Assembly (NCBI GenBank): GCA_037042185.1
Contig: JAXQJY010000028.1
Coordinates: 2,294,001 to 2,358,000, forward strand
From: Sordariomycetes sp. S80-01Y
Lineage: Eukaryota > Ascomycota > Sordariomycetes
Direction of reading: 5' to 3'
DNA length: 64,000 nucleotides
Shown here: positions 44,401-56,067 of the stretch, piece by piece
Position numbering within the stretch: position 1 is the first letter of the stretch
Layout: each line of letters starts with the position of its first letter
The notes under the pieces: generated by a model
Seen by the model: the letters and a program-made list of their open reading frames with translations, nothing else
What the model was told of the DNA's origin: nothing
The model's database searches: none
Translations under genes and position numbers: made by a program

Positions 44401-46889
44401 AGGAGAAAAGTCATCAGGCCGGCAATGTCACCGGGTTTGAAAGGCGACGCCTAGACCTCGCTGTCGCAAGCTACGGTTGTGATTCTAAGCACGCCACTCA
44501 GCCCCTCGTCAGAATCGCTCGCCTGTCCCGGGTCGTGACAGCGGAAGTTGTCTCACAATACAACGAGCCCAACTGCCGCGCCACAGGGTCCAAAAAGAAG
44601 GCAACGGAACATCGTGCCGAATGCTAGCTCAACTTCTTGTTGGCTCTTATACGTTATCGCAGCTGCCGTGCTACCCATCTGACTCAGCACTTTCGAGACG
44701 GCGAAGCTAAGAATCTCGTCAGCGAGATTTGCGCGGCTGTATTGTGGGGTTTGGGTCTCAGCCGTGGGTAGCTCCTCACGATGTCAGGGCCAACCCGGGG
44801 TGAGATCAATAGCGTAACACGTACCTGGGATTGATCGACGACTGGCTCATCTCATGTAACGACTCGGAAGCTCGAGCGACGTCGTTCGCCTGAACACGGC
44901 CTAAACGTCCGTCCAACGCCTTAAGAGAGCCCACTATACATAGACTACCCTGCATCGCAGCATTGATAACTCATGGTATTTTGTAAAAGGGCTACATCAG
45001 GCGAATCTAGCAACGGTGCAAATACTATTGGTAGGGCAATGAATGGCTGGGTCGAAGTCTGCCGACATGGTTGACGCTAGGCAGTCTCACCCATCGTACG
45101 GTGGTGTTTTGCGCTGAAATCTTTCCCAAACCAGCAATCCGCCAATGGCGAGGCTAATCCGGTTGTAATAATGACGGGAACCGCCGCGCGGCACCCTGTG
45201 GTGAGCAGTAGAGCCGAAGACTTGCATCCTGACCGGCATTATTGCCGTGCTGTCAGAATGCTTCGCTCGTTGAGCCACGTCTCCTTGATGAAGGCTCGAA
45301 GCTCGCAGCTGCGCTCGGTGAAATTCAGCCATCCTCGTGGCCAGCCAAATTTTTTCGTGGCCGAATCCTCATCTGATCCTGGCCTATGCTATGTTTTATC
45401 ACAATGCACGACCACGAACAGCCCTGTCATCCAGAATGTCATGCAGATACGGAGGACAACCACTTTCGAGCCCAGAATCCTGGGCTCTGCCTCGGCGATC
45501 CCCACATCTCCAGAACGGAGCCTTCGTGTATCATTACGGAGCACGGAGGCCACCCCCGGTTGACCATAGCTTCGCAATCTCCATCCATCCCACTTCCACT
45601 GCAGCCCACCGGTGCCAAGTGAACTCTGTCAAGTGGAAACTCGATCGCTGCATGGGCCTCTGAGTCTGGAGGACCGCAGGCTCCGCCATCGAGGGAGGAG
45701 GTCTCGCGGACGCCCAGAGGACAACGTGCCTCTGTTAGTGTTCGGTGCGGACCCCGGAAGTGAGCTAAGGGATCTCTCGAGGGGGCCAAAGGATCGAAGC
45801 CCCGCGACGCGATCCTTCTCGAATGGCTAGCAGGCGTCGCAGGTGCCCTGTGCTGCGTCGTCATGCCGTCCAAACACGCCTGGCAGGGAGATTTGAGCCG
45901 CATACAGATCGTGACTTGCCATGATAAGGCTAGACCAGCGTAAGGGCCCAAGGACCTTGCGCATAATTGGCCGACTGCAACCGTGCCACAGGCGACGAAC
46001 GACCTTGTTGGCTTCGCCTAGCAGGTCCACCTGAGCACAGCCGGCCGGCCGGGAGAGGTGCCATAGTGGATTTCCCAGGATTTGCCCAAGGCCCAAACCC
46101 AGCTGAGGAGGCCGTTCCCTGGCCATTCCACCGGCCAAACTAGAGAGGCCTTCGCATGAGAGCCGGACTGTCTCGGCGTCCTAGCGCCTTCGGGGTCCAG
46201 ATCTGAGCTTCGTGTCGCGCGCATCAAGGGGTTTCCTATCGAGATGAGCTCTAGGGCCTTGGACAAGACATTACTGCCTCCTTCGCGCGCCTGTATGCCG
46301 CGCAAGACGGCGTACGGCGCCAACCAACCCCACCGTATATAACGGAGCGTCTGCGGTTGGCTGTGCGTCTTCGTCTGCGGCATGATAAATAACAAGATTG
46401 ACACCGCACAGGAACCCAGGTCGGACTCGTCAACGGACTTGTAAGCGCTCACTGAAAGCCACGTCCGCCGTGTGGTTTGTGGAATCATACTGCCGAACCG
46501 AGCTCAGCGCTGCAGCCCTCATCTATCATCCGTCTGACCTGGTTCCTCTCGCAATCCAAGCAGGGGGTGGAAACAGCTCAGACTCCCCCCCGCGACGGTG
46601 TCCCCGGTGCAGCAATCCGCAGCGCGCCGACATTTTGGGAGTGGTACGTCCCCGGCATCCTTGATTCTTCCGGCTCTTCGACCGAATCGTCTCGGCTGAC
46701 TAAATTTGGCTAAGTGGTATAAGCAAGACCGTGCGGCCTTATGTTCGGCGACTTCCCGAGTTCCCAAGCTCCTCTCCCTTCGAGGAGTTGACATCTAGGT
46801 ATCGCAAGAAAGGCCTTGCTGCCTTTGCCCTCTCGCCGCAGAACGAAAATAATCGCCGAACTCACCCAGGCGATCCTGACGCCGCCAAA
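41413..46889. other. 5.5-kb gene-poor stretch
   Basis: No open frame longer than ~170 codons and none that resembles a family or splices convincingly with a neighbour. No terminal repeats, tandem arrays or transposase motifs were recognised by eye. The right end should hold the promoter of the 749-aa Zn2Cys6 regulator. Diverged repeats cannot be excluded without a search. Confidence 0.4.
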
Positions 46890-49139
46890 ATGTCCACAGC
46901 CACCGCCCCGGGGGTAGACGTTGGGCCCTCATGGAAGCGTAGACGCCCCGCGACGGCCTGCAACCAATGTCGACGTCGCAAGATCCGATGTGATGGAACG
47001 ATGCCGTGCTGCGGGCCGTGTAGCAAGCCTCCCGCGAGGACTTGTGAATATGCGGCCAGCCCTTTCTATGAGAGCCGGAAGGACGAGATGCAACCAAGTA
47101 GCTTCCACCAGATGCCGAAGCCACACGATTTCACGCCCACTCAAGAGCTCGACATGTTCGCAATACCACCCAGTGACGCAGGCTTCCCAACCATCGGGAG
47201 TCTCGACGGCAGCCTCCCAACATATTTCCCCATCGGTGAGCTTCAGATGGTGCCTCCTATGGCCGGTTCTTGCACAGGGCCCGAGATATCCATGCCGTCG
47301 CCTGCTCTGACCAACGCACCCTCGCTCTCTTCCGGGGCAAGCACCCATACTCGAACCAGCCCGAACCGCGGATCTCACTCGCCGCCATTTGGTTCAATAT
47401 CCGCCAGTTCAGATCTAGAGCTCAGCAACGAACTGCATGAGCCTGAGCCCATGGGCGACGCAGTGGACGATGAGGATGAGAGCGACTGGCCGGATCTTGT
47501 AGAGGATTGTGAAAGATTGCATTTCATCTGCTATGGCGTCGGAGGTGAGGACAGTCTCAGGCCAGAACAGGAACAACTTCGTCCTCTTCTGAATCGGTTT
47601 ACCATGCTCGAGAGACATCAGTCTCGGATCGAGCATCGTTTCAACGCGCAAACGGCGGGATGCGCGCGAGACATTCTTCCTCCAAGAACAACCTGCGACC
47701 ACCTCGTCGAAGCATACTTCACCACCTTCGAGTCAGTCTTGCGCATCCTGCACGTCCCTTCCTTCTCCCGGGAGTACGAGCGTTTCTGGCGCAACCCCAT
47801 GACTTCAGGCTCAATCGAGACAGACGATTCGATGGCCTGTAAGCTCATGGTGATCATGGCTCTTGGCTCGACGGTCGTTCTCAGCCTCCACGGGAATGGC
47901 GGTCCAGCCGAAGACCGTGCCTATCTGCAGAAAGCGGTGCCTCTCTGGATCTCATACTCCAAGCAATGGCTCACAAGACGCATGCCCTCAGCCCAGCGGT
48001 CAGACTTGAACATTGCCCAGATCATATGTCTGCTGGCGCTGGTGCGGCACGTCCATGCAGACGATGGCGCGAGCTCTGCGGCCCTCGTGCAGCCGGGCGA
48101 TTATGACCTTGCCCGGATAGGCACGCAAATGATGCTCCATCGCGATCCTTGTCAGCGCAATCCTAACATGCCGAAAAAGGAAGTCGAAATTAGGCGGCGC
48201 CTGTGGGCCACAATGGTTGAGCTGTCGCTGCAGAGGAGTTTGGACGAGGATTTGCCAGCAACGCTTCTGCCGGAGAGTTTCGACTGCCTCCCTCCCTCCG
48301 ACATATCTGATGAGGAGCTTGAGGCCGACAGTCCTGGCGACTCGACCCAGACGCGAGACCTGACGCCTAGCACCATCCTCGTGCTCTTGTCGAGGACGCA
48401 GCGCCTGCGTCTCAAGTGCGTCCACCTGATCAATTCACCCGCTGCACCCAAGACGTATCAAGATGCCCACAGTCTCGCCTCGGAGCTCGCGTCAGCCTGC
48501 AGCAGAAACATCGAAGTCCTGCAGTCCTTACGGACACCCCCGTCTGATTTCCAGATTCAGCTGCTGCAAACATACACGCGCCAGTTTGTGCGCGCGCTGC
48601 ACGAGCCATTTACAAACCACCCGACTTCGGGTCACTACAGTCGCAAGGTGCAACTGGAGGTCGCGGCTCGAATGCTCGGTTATCCGCCCAGTCTGGCCCT
48701 GACTCCAACTGCTGAAGCAGAGCGTATGATGGATGCTCGGCCTCAAGCGACGTTGGCGGAGGGCCGCGCGGACGCGTGCGTTGCCCTTCGGGTATTCGCC
48801 CAGGGCTACGTTGGCCGCGTGCAGCGCCAGGCAGCTGTTTCGGCGTGTCTCGAACTTATTAAAGAGATTGAAGAGTACATCTTCCCCGCGACGGATGGGG
48901 CCTGTTGGAAGAGGATGCACGACATGATTCGTGATACGGTGTCGATTTTTGACCGTCGCGTTCGGGTTTCGAGGGGGTTCCACAGTACCCGAGAACTCGT
49001 GCTTCTCGCTTCATGCGAGGCGTATATTGGTGCTTTGGCTCGAGGCTGTCGGCCGAGGGAGGTCGACGAAGCAGTCACGCGAGCGGCGGGCAAGGCGTTG
49101 ACTCTGTGCTGTGAAGTCATGGAGCGGAACATAAGATAG
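46890..49139 (+). CDS. Zn(II)2Cys6 transcription factor with fungal_trans domain
   Basis: Single exon, 749 aa. The frame runs 53 codons further upstream but begins there with GTG; the ATG at 46890 has a CAAA context and precedes the DNA-binding domain by 23 residues. Zinc cluster CX2CX6CX6CX2CX7C (Cys 24, 27, 34, 41, 44, 52), flanked by basic residues (KRRRP before, RRRKIR inside). A Ser/Thr/Pro-rich stretch follows, then an acidic patch (VDDEDESDWPDL), and from about residue 270 the fungal-specific transcription factor domain with the usual HVPSF and EIRRRLWATM motifs. It would act in the nucleus. It stands alone in gene-poor DNA, 5.5 kb from its left and 7 kb from its right recognised protein-coding neighbour, so no target pathway is suggested. 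Confidence 0.9.
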   Translation: MSTATAPGVDVGPSWKRRRPATACNQCRRRKIRCDGTMPCCGPCSKPPARTCEYAASPFYESRKDEMQPSSFHQMPKPHDFTPTQELDMFAIPPSDAGFPTIGSLDGSLPTYFPIGELQMVPPMAGSCTGPEISMPSPALTNAPSLSSGASTHTRTSPNRGSHSPPFGSISASSDLELSNELHEPEPMGDAVDDEDESDWPDLVEDCERLHFICYGVGGEDSLRPEQEQLRPLLNRFTMLERHQSRIEHRFNAQTAGCARDILPPRTTCDHLVEAYFTTFESVLRILHVPSFSREYERFWRNPMTSGSIETDDSMACKLMVIMALGSTVVLSLHGNGGPAEDRAYLQKAVPLWISYSKQWLTRRMPSAQRSDLNIAQIICLLALVRHVHADDGASSAALVQPGDYDLARIGTQMMLHRDPCQRNPNMPKKEVEIRRRLWATMVELSLQRSLDEDLPATLLPESFDCLPPSDISDEELEADSPGDSTQTRDLTPSTILVLLSRTQRLRLKCVHLINSPAAPKTYQDAHSLASELASACSRNIEVLQSLRTPPSDFQIQLLQTYTRQFVRALHEPFTNHPTSGHYSRKVQLEVAARMLGYPPSLALTPTAEAERMMDARPQATLAEGRADACVALRVFAQGYVGRVQRQAAVSACLELIKEIEEYIFPATDGACWKRMHDMIRDTVSIFDRRVRVSRGFHSTRELVLLASCEAYIGALARGCRPREVDEAVTRAAGKALTLCCEVMERNIR

Positions 49140-50643
49140 CTGAACCCGATGAAATAACGAATTAATGAGATAATAAACGCTTTCCTTCTAGATTATGTCC
49201 ATTTGGGAACATCGATGATGTGTGCGACGTATTGCAACAAGGGAGAGGTAGGTAAAGGAGCGACAGGGCGAACGAACGACGTTGAACAGGCTCGTAGTAT
49301 ATAACGCATAGTCCCAAACCACGTCTTGCATGTCAGGGCGCATATCTCAGCTATTTAAAGCGTGTCTTGCGGGCACATGATGGCGCTTTGCGGGGGCTAC
49401 GACTTGCAATAGCCTGGTTATGTTGGCACACCGCCGAAGCTAAGGGGAACCAACATCCCCACACTCGGGCCAATGCCAACATTGCTTACCTTGCCAATGA
49501 CGCTGATCACTTTAGAAGAGTTGGTCTTGTACTGCGGACTTTTCCCCTGTCGTCAGTGGCTGGCTTCATCTGTTGGCGGTAGCTTCGGTGAATAAGCGCA
49601 GCTATCCCTTCTTTAGCCATAGGCAAGACTACGAAGAGCACCCGAGGCGCCCTCTCTAAGCTACCACAGACGACGAAGATCGGAAGCGCGAGTTCCCCGC
49701 CTCGTAAAGATTGCCGCAAGGGGCTGTAGGCGCCGTAACCGCCAGCAGGTCAGCAGCGGAGAGCCCTCCGGCAACACTCTTCGGAGCCGAACGCCAGCTG
49801 CGAGACAGTAACCGCCGGCCTATTAGAAATGAACAATTGGGGAAATATGGGGAAGATTTGGAATCTTCAAGGATCGACGGACAAAGTTGGCAGCGCCTGG
49901 ATGCGCCGCGCCAGTTGGGGCATTGCTCAGTCAATCGCCGACTCCCCTCGTGCGGCACAAGAAAGGACCTTGCATGCCAAGGTTGCTCTCCCCAAGGCGA
50001 GAAGCGGGTGGGAGACTTCTCCAGGGGAACTGCAGAAGCCTGGAGTGAAGTTGGGGGCTTGAAACTGGAGTGCCCCCTGTTTGCCATTGCTCACATCCGG
50101 ATCAAAGGGGAGCATCGCATGTGCGCCTGCAACAATAGAACAAATCAAATTCTGCCTGTAGAATCTCAGTATCTATCTTTCGCTTGTACAGCTACGCAAT
50201 GGTGGAAGTCCCTTCTTTCGGGGGAGTCAAGCATCTATTGCAGGGAGACTGAAGCGGGAAAATCGGAGAGCAGCGACACAACACAAGTTCGTCCAAGACT
50301 AGACCAACGAATTAATGTGAAGTTCGACGTTCAATTCTCAAGGTTCAAGGGTTATTTCAGAGCTATGGTGTCACTTTTCTGGATCCTGACCACTCGGTGA
50401 ATACCTTACGTCCCTTATCCTCCGAATGTTGCCACCGCCGCAGGTCAAGCCCCAACAAGCGATAGTTCCAGAGTACCGGTATGAGCAGCAAAATCGCATC
50501 TTTTATTATGATGCTGTTCAATAAAGTATGTGCTCTCTGCCGGTATCGTTGGAATTTGGCCACTGTCGATGGCGTGAGTTGCTGAGGGAGAAACCTCCCG
50601 CGACCTCGTGCTACAAGCCTATAACTTTGGAACACTTCGGTAA
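49140..50643. other. Gene-poor stretch right of the regulator
   Basis: About 1.5 kb with short frames only; nothing recognised. Confidence 0.4.
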
Positions 50644-51235
50644 AAGCAGTCAAAAGAACACCTTACTGATTGGATAGCAGAACATCTCGAAATCGACGCG
50701 GGGCAGTCACGCGAAAACGCACTCTACGAGTGGCAGATATCAACGAGAACCGACAGTAGCATTGTAACGAACACGCCCAAACCGAGCGACCGAATCGAGC
50801 CACCGAATCTAGCGACCGTAATCAGGAATCCGGGTCATAGAAAAGTAACGCGGTATCAGACAAATATTTCTCAGCTCCGAGCACGTCTAGAGTACGATAG
50901 AACCTCGGTGTCTCAGACCCAGCCTGACCTTGACTGGCGCGGTGATTCTGAAAGCTGCCACTTCACGAGTGGTAAGCACAGTATCGACTTTCCATATGTC
51001 CGCAGATGGCTCATGAGTAAGTTAAGCATTTTTTTCTTACGATCTCACCTTCTTTGCAGACAGTCAACAATACGCATATGGTACTTGTGTGATCCAGCAC
51101 ATTGTGCTTGTAGGAGGCTTCCTCGAAAGCGCAGACAGGGAGGTGGGACATAAGATGAATACTTTACATAACAGCCTCACTTTGGACTGTTTGAGAATAA
51201 GGAAATCATCATTCGTGCGACTCCTTTATCATTAA
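50644..51235 (+). pseudogene. Unrecognised spliced coding stretch, probably a gene remnant
   Basis: A frame is open from 50644 to 51016 without an early ATG. A GTAAGT donor and a TTTGCAG acceptor define a 43-nt intron (51017-51059), and the frame continues in phase to a stop at 51235. The first part contains HFTSGKHSIDFPYVRRWLM and looks like real, charged protein sequence. The second contains VIQHIVLVGGFLES, which resembles the IxLVGGFGES element at the end of the Hsp70/actin-type ATPase domain. The combination is not a family I know. With no start, no flanking exons and gene-poor surroundings it is best read as a host-gene fragment. Chance openness over 370 nt is possible. Confidence 0.3.
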
Positions 51236-53652
51236 TAACGAAGAGTGGTGGCCGCTTGTCTGTTTCTCCAATCATGCCGTAACAGAATATATCATAAGCT
51301 AGCTTTCCTTAACTTTGATGGAAAAGTATTCAGGATTGCAAGGTATTATCTCTTGGACATGAAAAGGGATTGAAGGTCGCACAAGCGCGGTCGGGCTTAC
51401 AGATTTTCCACAAGTGCTCTTCGGCTGAGAGCGTGGAAAACAATATCTGACGTACCCGAGAATTCAGTAGTAACTACTTCAACCCAGTATTTGTGACGAG
51501 ACCCCAACCATGATGAAGACAGCAAATACCATCACTTCATCAATGTCAGCGCTCTTGTAGAAAAAGTTGATCTTCACCGAGGTCCGGAATGAACTGTCAA
51601 CAGTTGCAAGTACTCCGACGCCATAGCTCTTTCTTATTCATACACGAGAACAGTTAGCCGTTTTCCCTTGCGCCGCCGTTTAGAACGGCGACTGAGTTTA
51701 GTCAAAGACATAGAGAACGCTAAAGCCACATTCATTATAGCAGTCCTGAAGAGCTCCGGGGTTCCAGTGATCTGCCCGAATAGGCGGTAGATATCAATAA
51801 ATAGAACGTGCTGGTATGCTACCTTAGTAGAACGACTCGACGCAACGATACTTGATACCTGTGTGTCGCGTCACCAAACTTGACCAGCCTCACAGAATGT
51901 CCGAAGCCAACTCGCAACTTGGTGCGGAGCCTCAGTACTGCAACAAGAACATCAGAAGCGCCTATGTCAGGAAGGTCAGCTGTGTTACACGTCGATGCCA
52001 TGAATCACAGACATAGCGAGCATTTTTGCTCAGAGGATCGGAACCTTTCTACATCACCATCTATTTCCATGCTGTCTAACCTGGACAATACCGTCATTGA
52101 TTCCGATATCTTCTCACAGTATCACGATTTTGGTAACTCACGTTCGCCACGGTACGTGACGGAATGCTGTCATCATCGTAGCTCAAGCGCTCTGCCAGCC
52201 CGTTATCGTGCGCGTACGGACCACTGCATCAGCATGAGCCTCATGAACGCCACAATTTTCCTGCAGCCTTCCCACATGGCTTGGCTTTACACCATTTTTC
52301 GGAGAACACAATCCATGATTGCCACTCAGCCTCCCGATCAAGGCGTTCCAGCGTCATGGTAACTGCCCAAGCCAGTTTCTGACGGTGCTTGTACGCACGC
52401 CTTGGCGGCTGCTCCGTTTCGCAGCGATGCATGCGCCATGACGACCGACTCCGGACTCATTCACGATAGGGCTATCCGTGTCGTGCTTTGAAGATGATTT
52501 GTAAAAGCGCTAAATGCGGATGGATTTCCCGAGAAATGGCATGTTTGGGCTTGGTGCGGTGCAGTAGCTGCCGAGTCTCTGGCGCTTCAATGGCTGGGGG
52601 CTCACCCTGCTCGTAGCGTGGTGGATCACGGGGAATCCTTCTGCAATGCCAACATTGCCCAGGAGGCACGAGGTGCCATATTTTATTGGCCAGCTTGCTT
52701 CCTGCAGATTGCGCAAAGATGCACTACGGAATTAGAGATTGTACACGGAGGTCTCCGTAGTAAAGCCATCGATCGACAACGGGATGAACCAAGCGACCTC
52801 TCGTAACAGAACAAGATTTCCGTGCGTTCTGAGCGCAGATCCTCCGCACTCCGTATCAAACCTTTTCCAATGGAACCTTCCTTGGGGGCGAGATTTGAAA
52901 ACGTGGCCAGAGATGAAGCACGTACCCTGGCGGCGACGATAAGGCCGCTTTGGCCAAGACGCCTCTGTGGCCAACCACTCTTGATGCGGGTAACTTCGTA
53001 GGTGAGAGGTCGTCGGGCACGTCTCGGGGCCGATAATCTATATCCAACGAGAAGAAGACGGAATACTTTACCCTTTTTCGTATCGAGCAGGTTGTTGAAG
53101 ATCTGGCGCAATCACGATCCCGGCTTCACTCGTTGAATGTTCGGTCGATTTCGAGGCGATAGGACTGGCCGATGGGGAGTAGCCCGAGGTACGTGCACTA
53201 CGAAGGGTGCGAGCCCACGCAGACGCTAGAAGACGGTTGCCCTGAGACGAAGAGCTGAATGAGGAGGGAAGCTGCGGAGAATCGATCCTCGAGGGTCATG
53301 TCTCGAGACCATAAACATCTCGCCTTGTTCAGAGCCATCCACCACCGGCTGCAGAGGTGTCTTGACCGCAGCAACCCATCAAAGAAATACCAGTAGTTCG
53401 AACTGGTCTAAAGGAGCGCGCCATTTTAGAGACCTTCACAGCTTGCTGTCTCTATTTCTCGTCACCAAAAACTGGCACGGTTCTGCGGAAGAGTCCACAG
53501 GGGCACCATCAGCTCCACGCATCCTACAATTTTCCCCTGCTCACCACCAAACGCCTGGCCTGTATCGCTTGGTTGGGGGGGTTTCTAGCACATGTCGGAA
53601 AATCTCTAAGGGTGACACGAAGCTGATGAAATTGTAAAAAGGCAAAAAGAAA
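51236..53652. other. Gene-poor stretch
   Basis: About 2.4 kb, A/T-richer at the left end. Short frames only. No gene, repeat array or RNA recognised. Confidence 0.4.
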
Positions 53653-53736
53653 CTCCGGTACAGGGAATCGAACCCTGGGCTTGACGGGATGTCATGAAAT
53701 GAGAGCGTCAAATGTTAGCCACTACACCATACCGGA
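53653..53736 (-). tRNA. tRNA-Glu (anticodon CUC) with a 12-nt intron
   Basis: Perfect 7-bp acceptor stem (TCCGGTA / TACCGGA), A box TGGTGTAGTGGC, B box GGTTCGATTCC, and an anticodon stem TGACG / CGTCA. The anticodon loop is CTCTCA plus C, giving anticodon CTC, and it is interrupted after position 37 by a 12-nt intron, the canonical place. D arm and T arm match other fungal tRNA-Glu genes. The discriminator base is G and no CCA is encoded, as expected in a eukaryotic nuclear gene. Confidence 0.93.
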
Positions 53737-56067
53737 TGTTGCTGGGAGTGAACCTCTAATTTTTGTCCATATACTCCAACCAAATTTACTCTAGTTAGAT
53801 TACTTTTTATCAATTCCATTTCGATGCGGTGAGTGTCTAGTGTGTGGCCAAGTTTATCCACTAATACCCTATACATTTTCCACAGACCTACAGAATTCAT
53901 ATGTCCTTATTCTAGCATGCGCTGTTTTGCTCTTGCGCTTTTTATTTGATTGAGGGTTTAGGTTTCACTGTAGTTTCAACATCTTCGGAACACTTGGACA
54001 CAGCATCAGTGTGTTTGGCCGTGGGTAGCGAGCCGTCAAATGTAACCCAGCACGCTCGACCACAGCGGCGTTGCGTACAAAGCTGTCCCCAAATAGCCGC
54101 CGAGAATTTCAGCCATCGACCAATGAGTCTCTAGATATTAGCTGGAACGATCAATCTCTCCTCGGTGGTATTTTGACCCAACGCAACGGACGTGGGGTCT
54201 ATGCTGTGTTATGAGGTTGGATCGCTCTACTGGACTCCACCACACGCAGCGTCTTAGATCTCTCGGACCTGGTCAACCCCAATAGTAATAGCATTGCAGT
54301 GCCTGTGAATCAATTATCTGCGTGGACCTTGCCCACACAAGCTCAGCCATGATACGACAATCATTAACATCTCGTATCTGGAATATCTTCCATTAAGGGG
54401 AGTCCGGAATACCCAAAGGTCCCCAAAGTCAAGCGACAACTAAGCGGCTAGAGGGGTGGGGTTGCTACACATCGAAAGATGCTCCCAAATACGGCGGAGG
54501 GTGAGCACTGCCCCAATTGCTGGGACGATGGCGACATTCGGTGCATTTTCAAGCCCAGCAATCAATCCAGATAGTTCTGGACCACCAAGGAACCCAGGTG
54601 TCTGGCTATGGATGCCGTGATGACCACCTGCCGTTGCTGACTGTGTGCTCTACCTGCTGATCCAAGATCCATCGCCTTCGAGCTGGCGTCTTGGTTTCAG
54701 GGCGGTCGATCCCCACGATAAGCTCAGACTAAGCAGGACTCGATGATCGCCCCGTGGCAGCACATGGTGCGAGGAGCAGACACGTGCAGCGCTACTACGT
54801 CAAATATCCCGAGGCCATTCTCGCTCGCATATCAGTTCATTAGGCGCGTACCGAGGACGCACGGCCGGCAAGATGCCCCTTTCGGTATTCCAGGGATCCT
54901 GGTTGCTGCCGAGGCGGATCCGTCAGGACCCACAGCGGCCCCGCAGATTCCCGGGACGGCCCCGCAGTACTCCGTGCTCGAGAAACAATTCTCCGTGGTG
55001 TCAAAGCTTCGAGATCTGACAGTTTCCCGTGAGTCCACCCACACGAAGCGTAGGATTGCCCAGCTGCGACGCCATTGCGCATGCGAGTGCTGAGGGCCAA
55101 GCGTACAAGGTCAGGGCGTGCGGGTGCCAGCCATCTTGATATTCAAGAGGGTGTATCCGATCACTCTCGGCCACCCCGATGGCTGGGTTGCAGCGCCCAG
55201 CCCAAGGACAGTAGCTGGTGTGTGGCAGGCAGGATTGCAGACCACTCCACGCTTAATCTCTTGCACACACATGCAAGGTTCCCGCGTTAGCGCACGTCTT
55301 CGCCCTCCCGAAGGGTGCAAGGAGCCCCGGAGACGCGAATGGGGACACGAACTCAGCTGGTTCTCACCCTTTGTACCTAATGTGCCGTGTAGGAGCCGGT
55401 CAGGAATGAGTCTGAGGCACGTTCACGTCAGTGATGTCGGCACTATCAGGACCCTGGGTAAATCATTCGGGCCCTAGACCGAACTTGGATTTATGACGGA
55501 CCTGTGAAGCGAAGACAGCCTTGGCCTTGAGAATGACGCCGCCTGGTATATCGAACCGGATAGGAGGCTCAAGCTCTCGGATCTGTCTCTTGAAACAAGA
55601 GCCACGCGAGGAGGCGTGCTGATCTTTGTGCAAGCCATGGCACGACCCTCCGAAGCAGACTATGTCGTGTCGATTATTCACCGAAGCTAGGAAAGATCGT
55701 CAGAGTTACTTCGTGGCTGCCTTGTGGTAAGCGTCCTGAACCCTCCATGCGTTTCTGTGGATCTACCGTGACATTCTGCAACCGCATCCCAGCCCGTTGA
55801 CAATGACGTTAGCCTTACAAGGTTAGTTTTCGTTGCAAGCTTCCTGCGAGATACCCTGAACTCTATGGGTCCGGTGGTCCTAGCGTAGTTACATTCGAAA
55901 ACAAGGGTCTTGTGTCGCCCCTGGGCCCGTGTCTACCAGCTTTGATAACTACCTGCCACCGAACATCTGTCCTGGTCTTCTACTACTCTCAAGCACCTCG
56001 AAGACACACCTGGCTTGTGCACATTTCTTCGAAAGCATCAAACTGTTCTCGAATATACCAAGCTACA
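53737..56067. other. Gene-poor stretch
   Basis: About 2.3 kb between tRNA-Glu and the AflR-type regulator. Frames near 54743-55477 are Arg/Pro-rich on both strands and match nothing. The right end should contain the regulator's promoter. Confidence 0.4.

Noticed and set aside
45171-45951. Overlapping frames of 80-170 codons on both strands
   Set aside because: No start context, domain or splice partner; equal openness on both strands suggests composition only.
46731-46889. N-terminal extension of the 749-aa regulator
   Set aside because: The frame is open upstream but starts at GTG; the ATG at 46890 has better context and lies just before the zinc cluster.
49469-52660. A 15-bp sequence (CAATGCCAACATTGC) present near 49471 and near 52643
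   Set aside because: Flanks do not match; a single short coincidence is not evidence for a repeat element.
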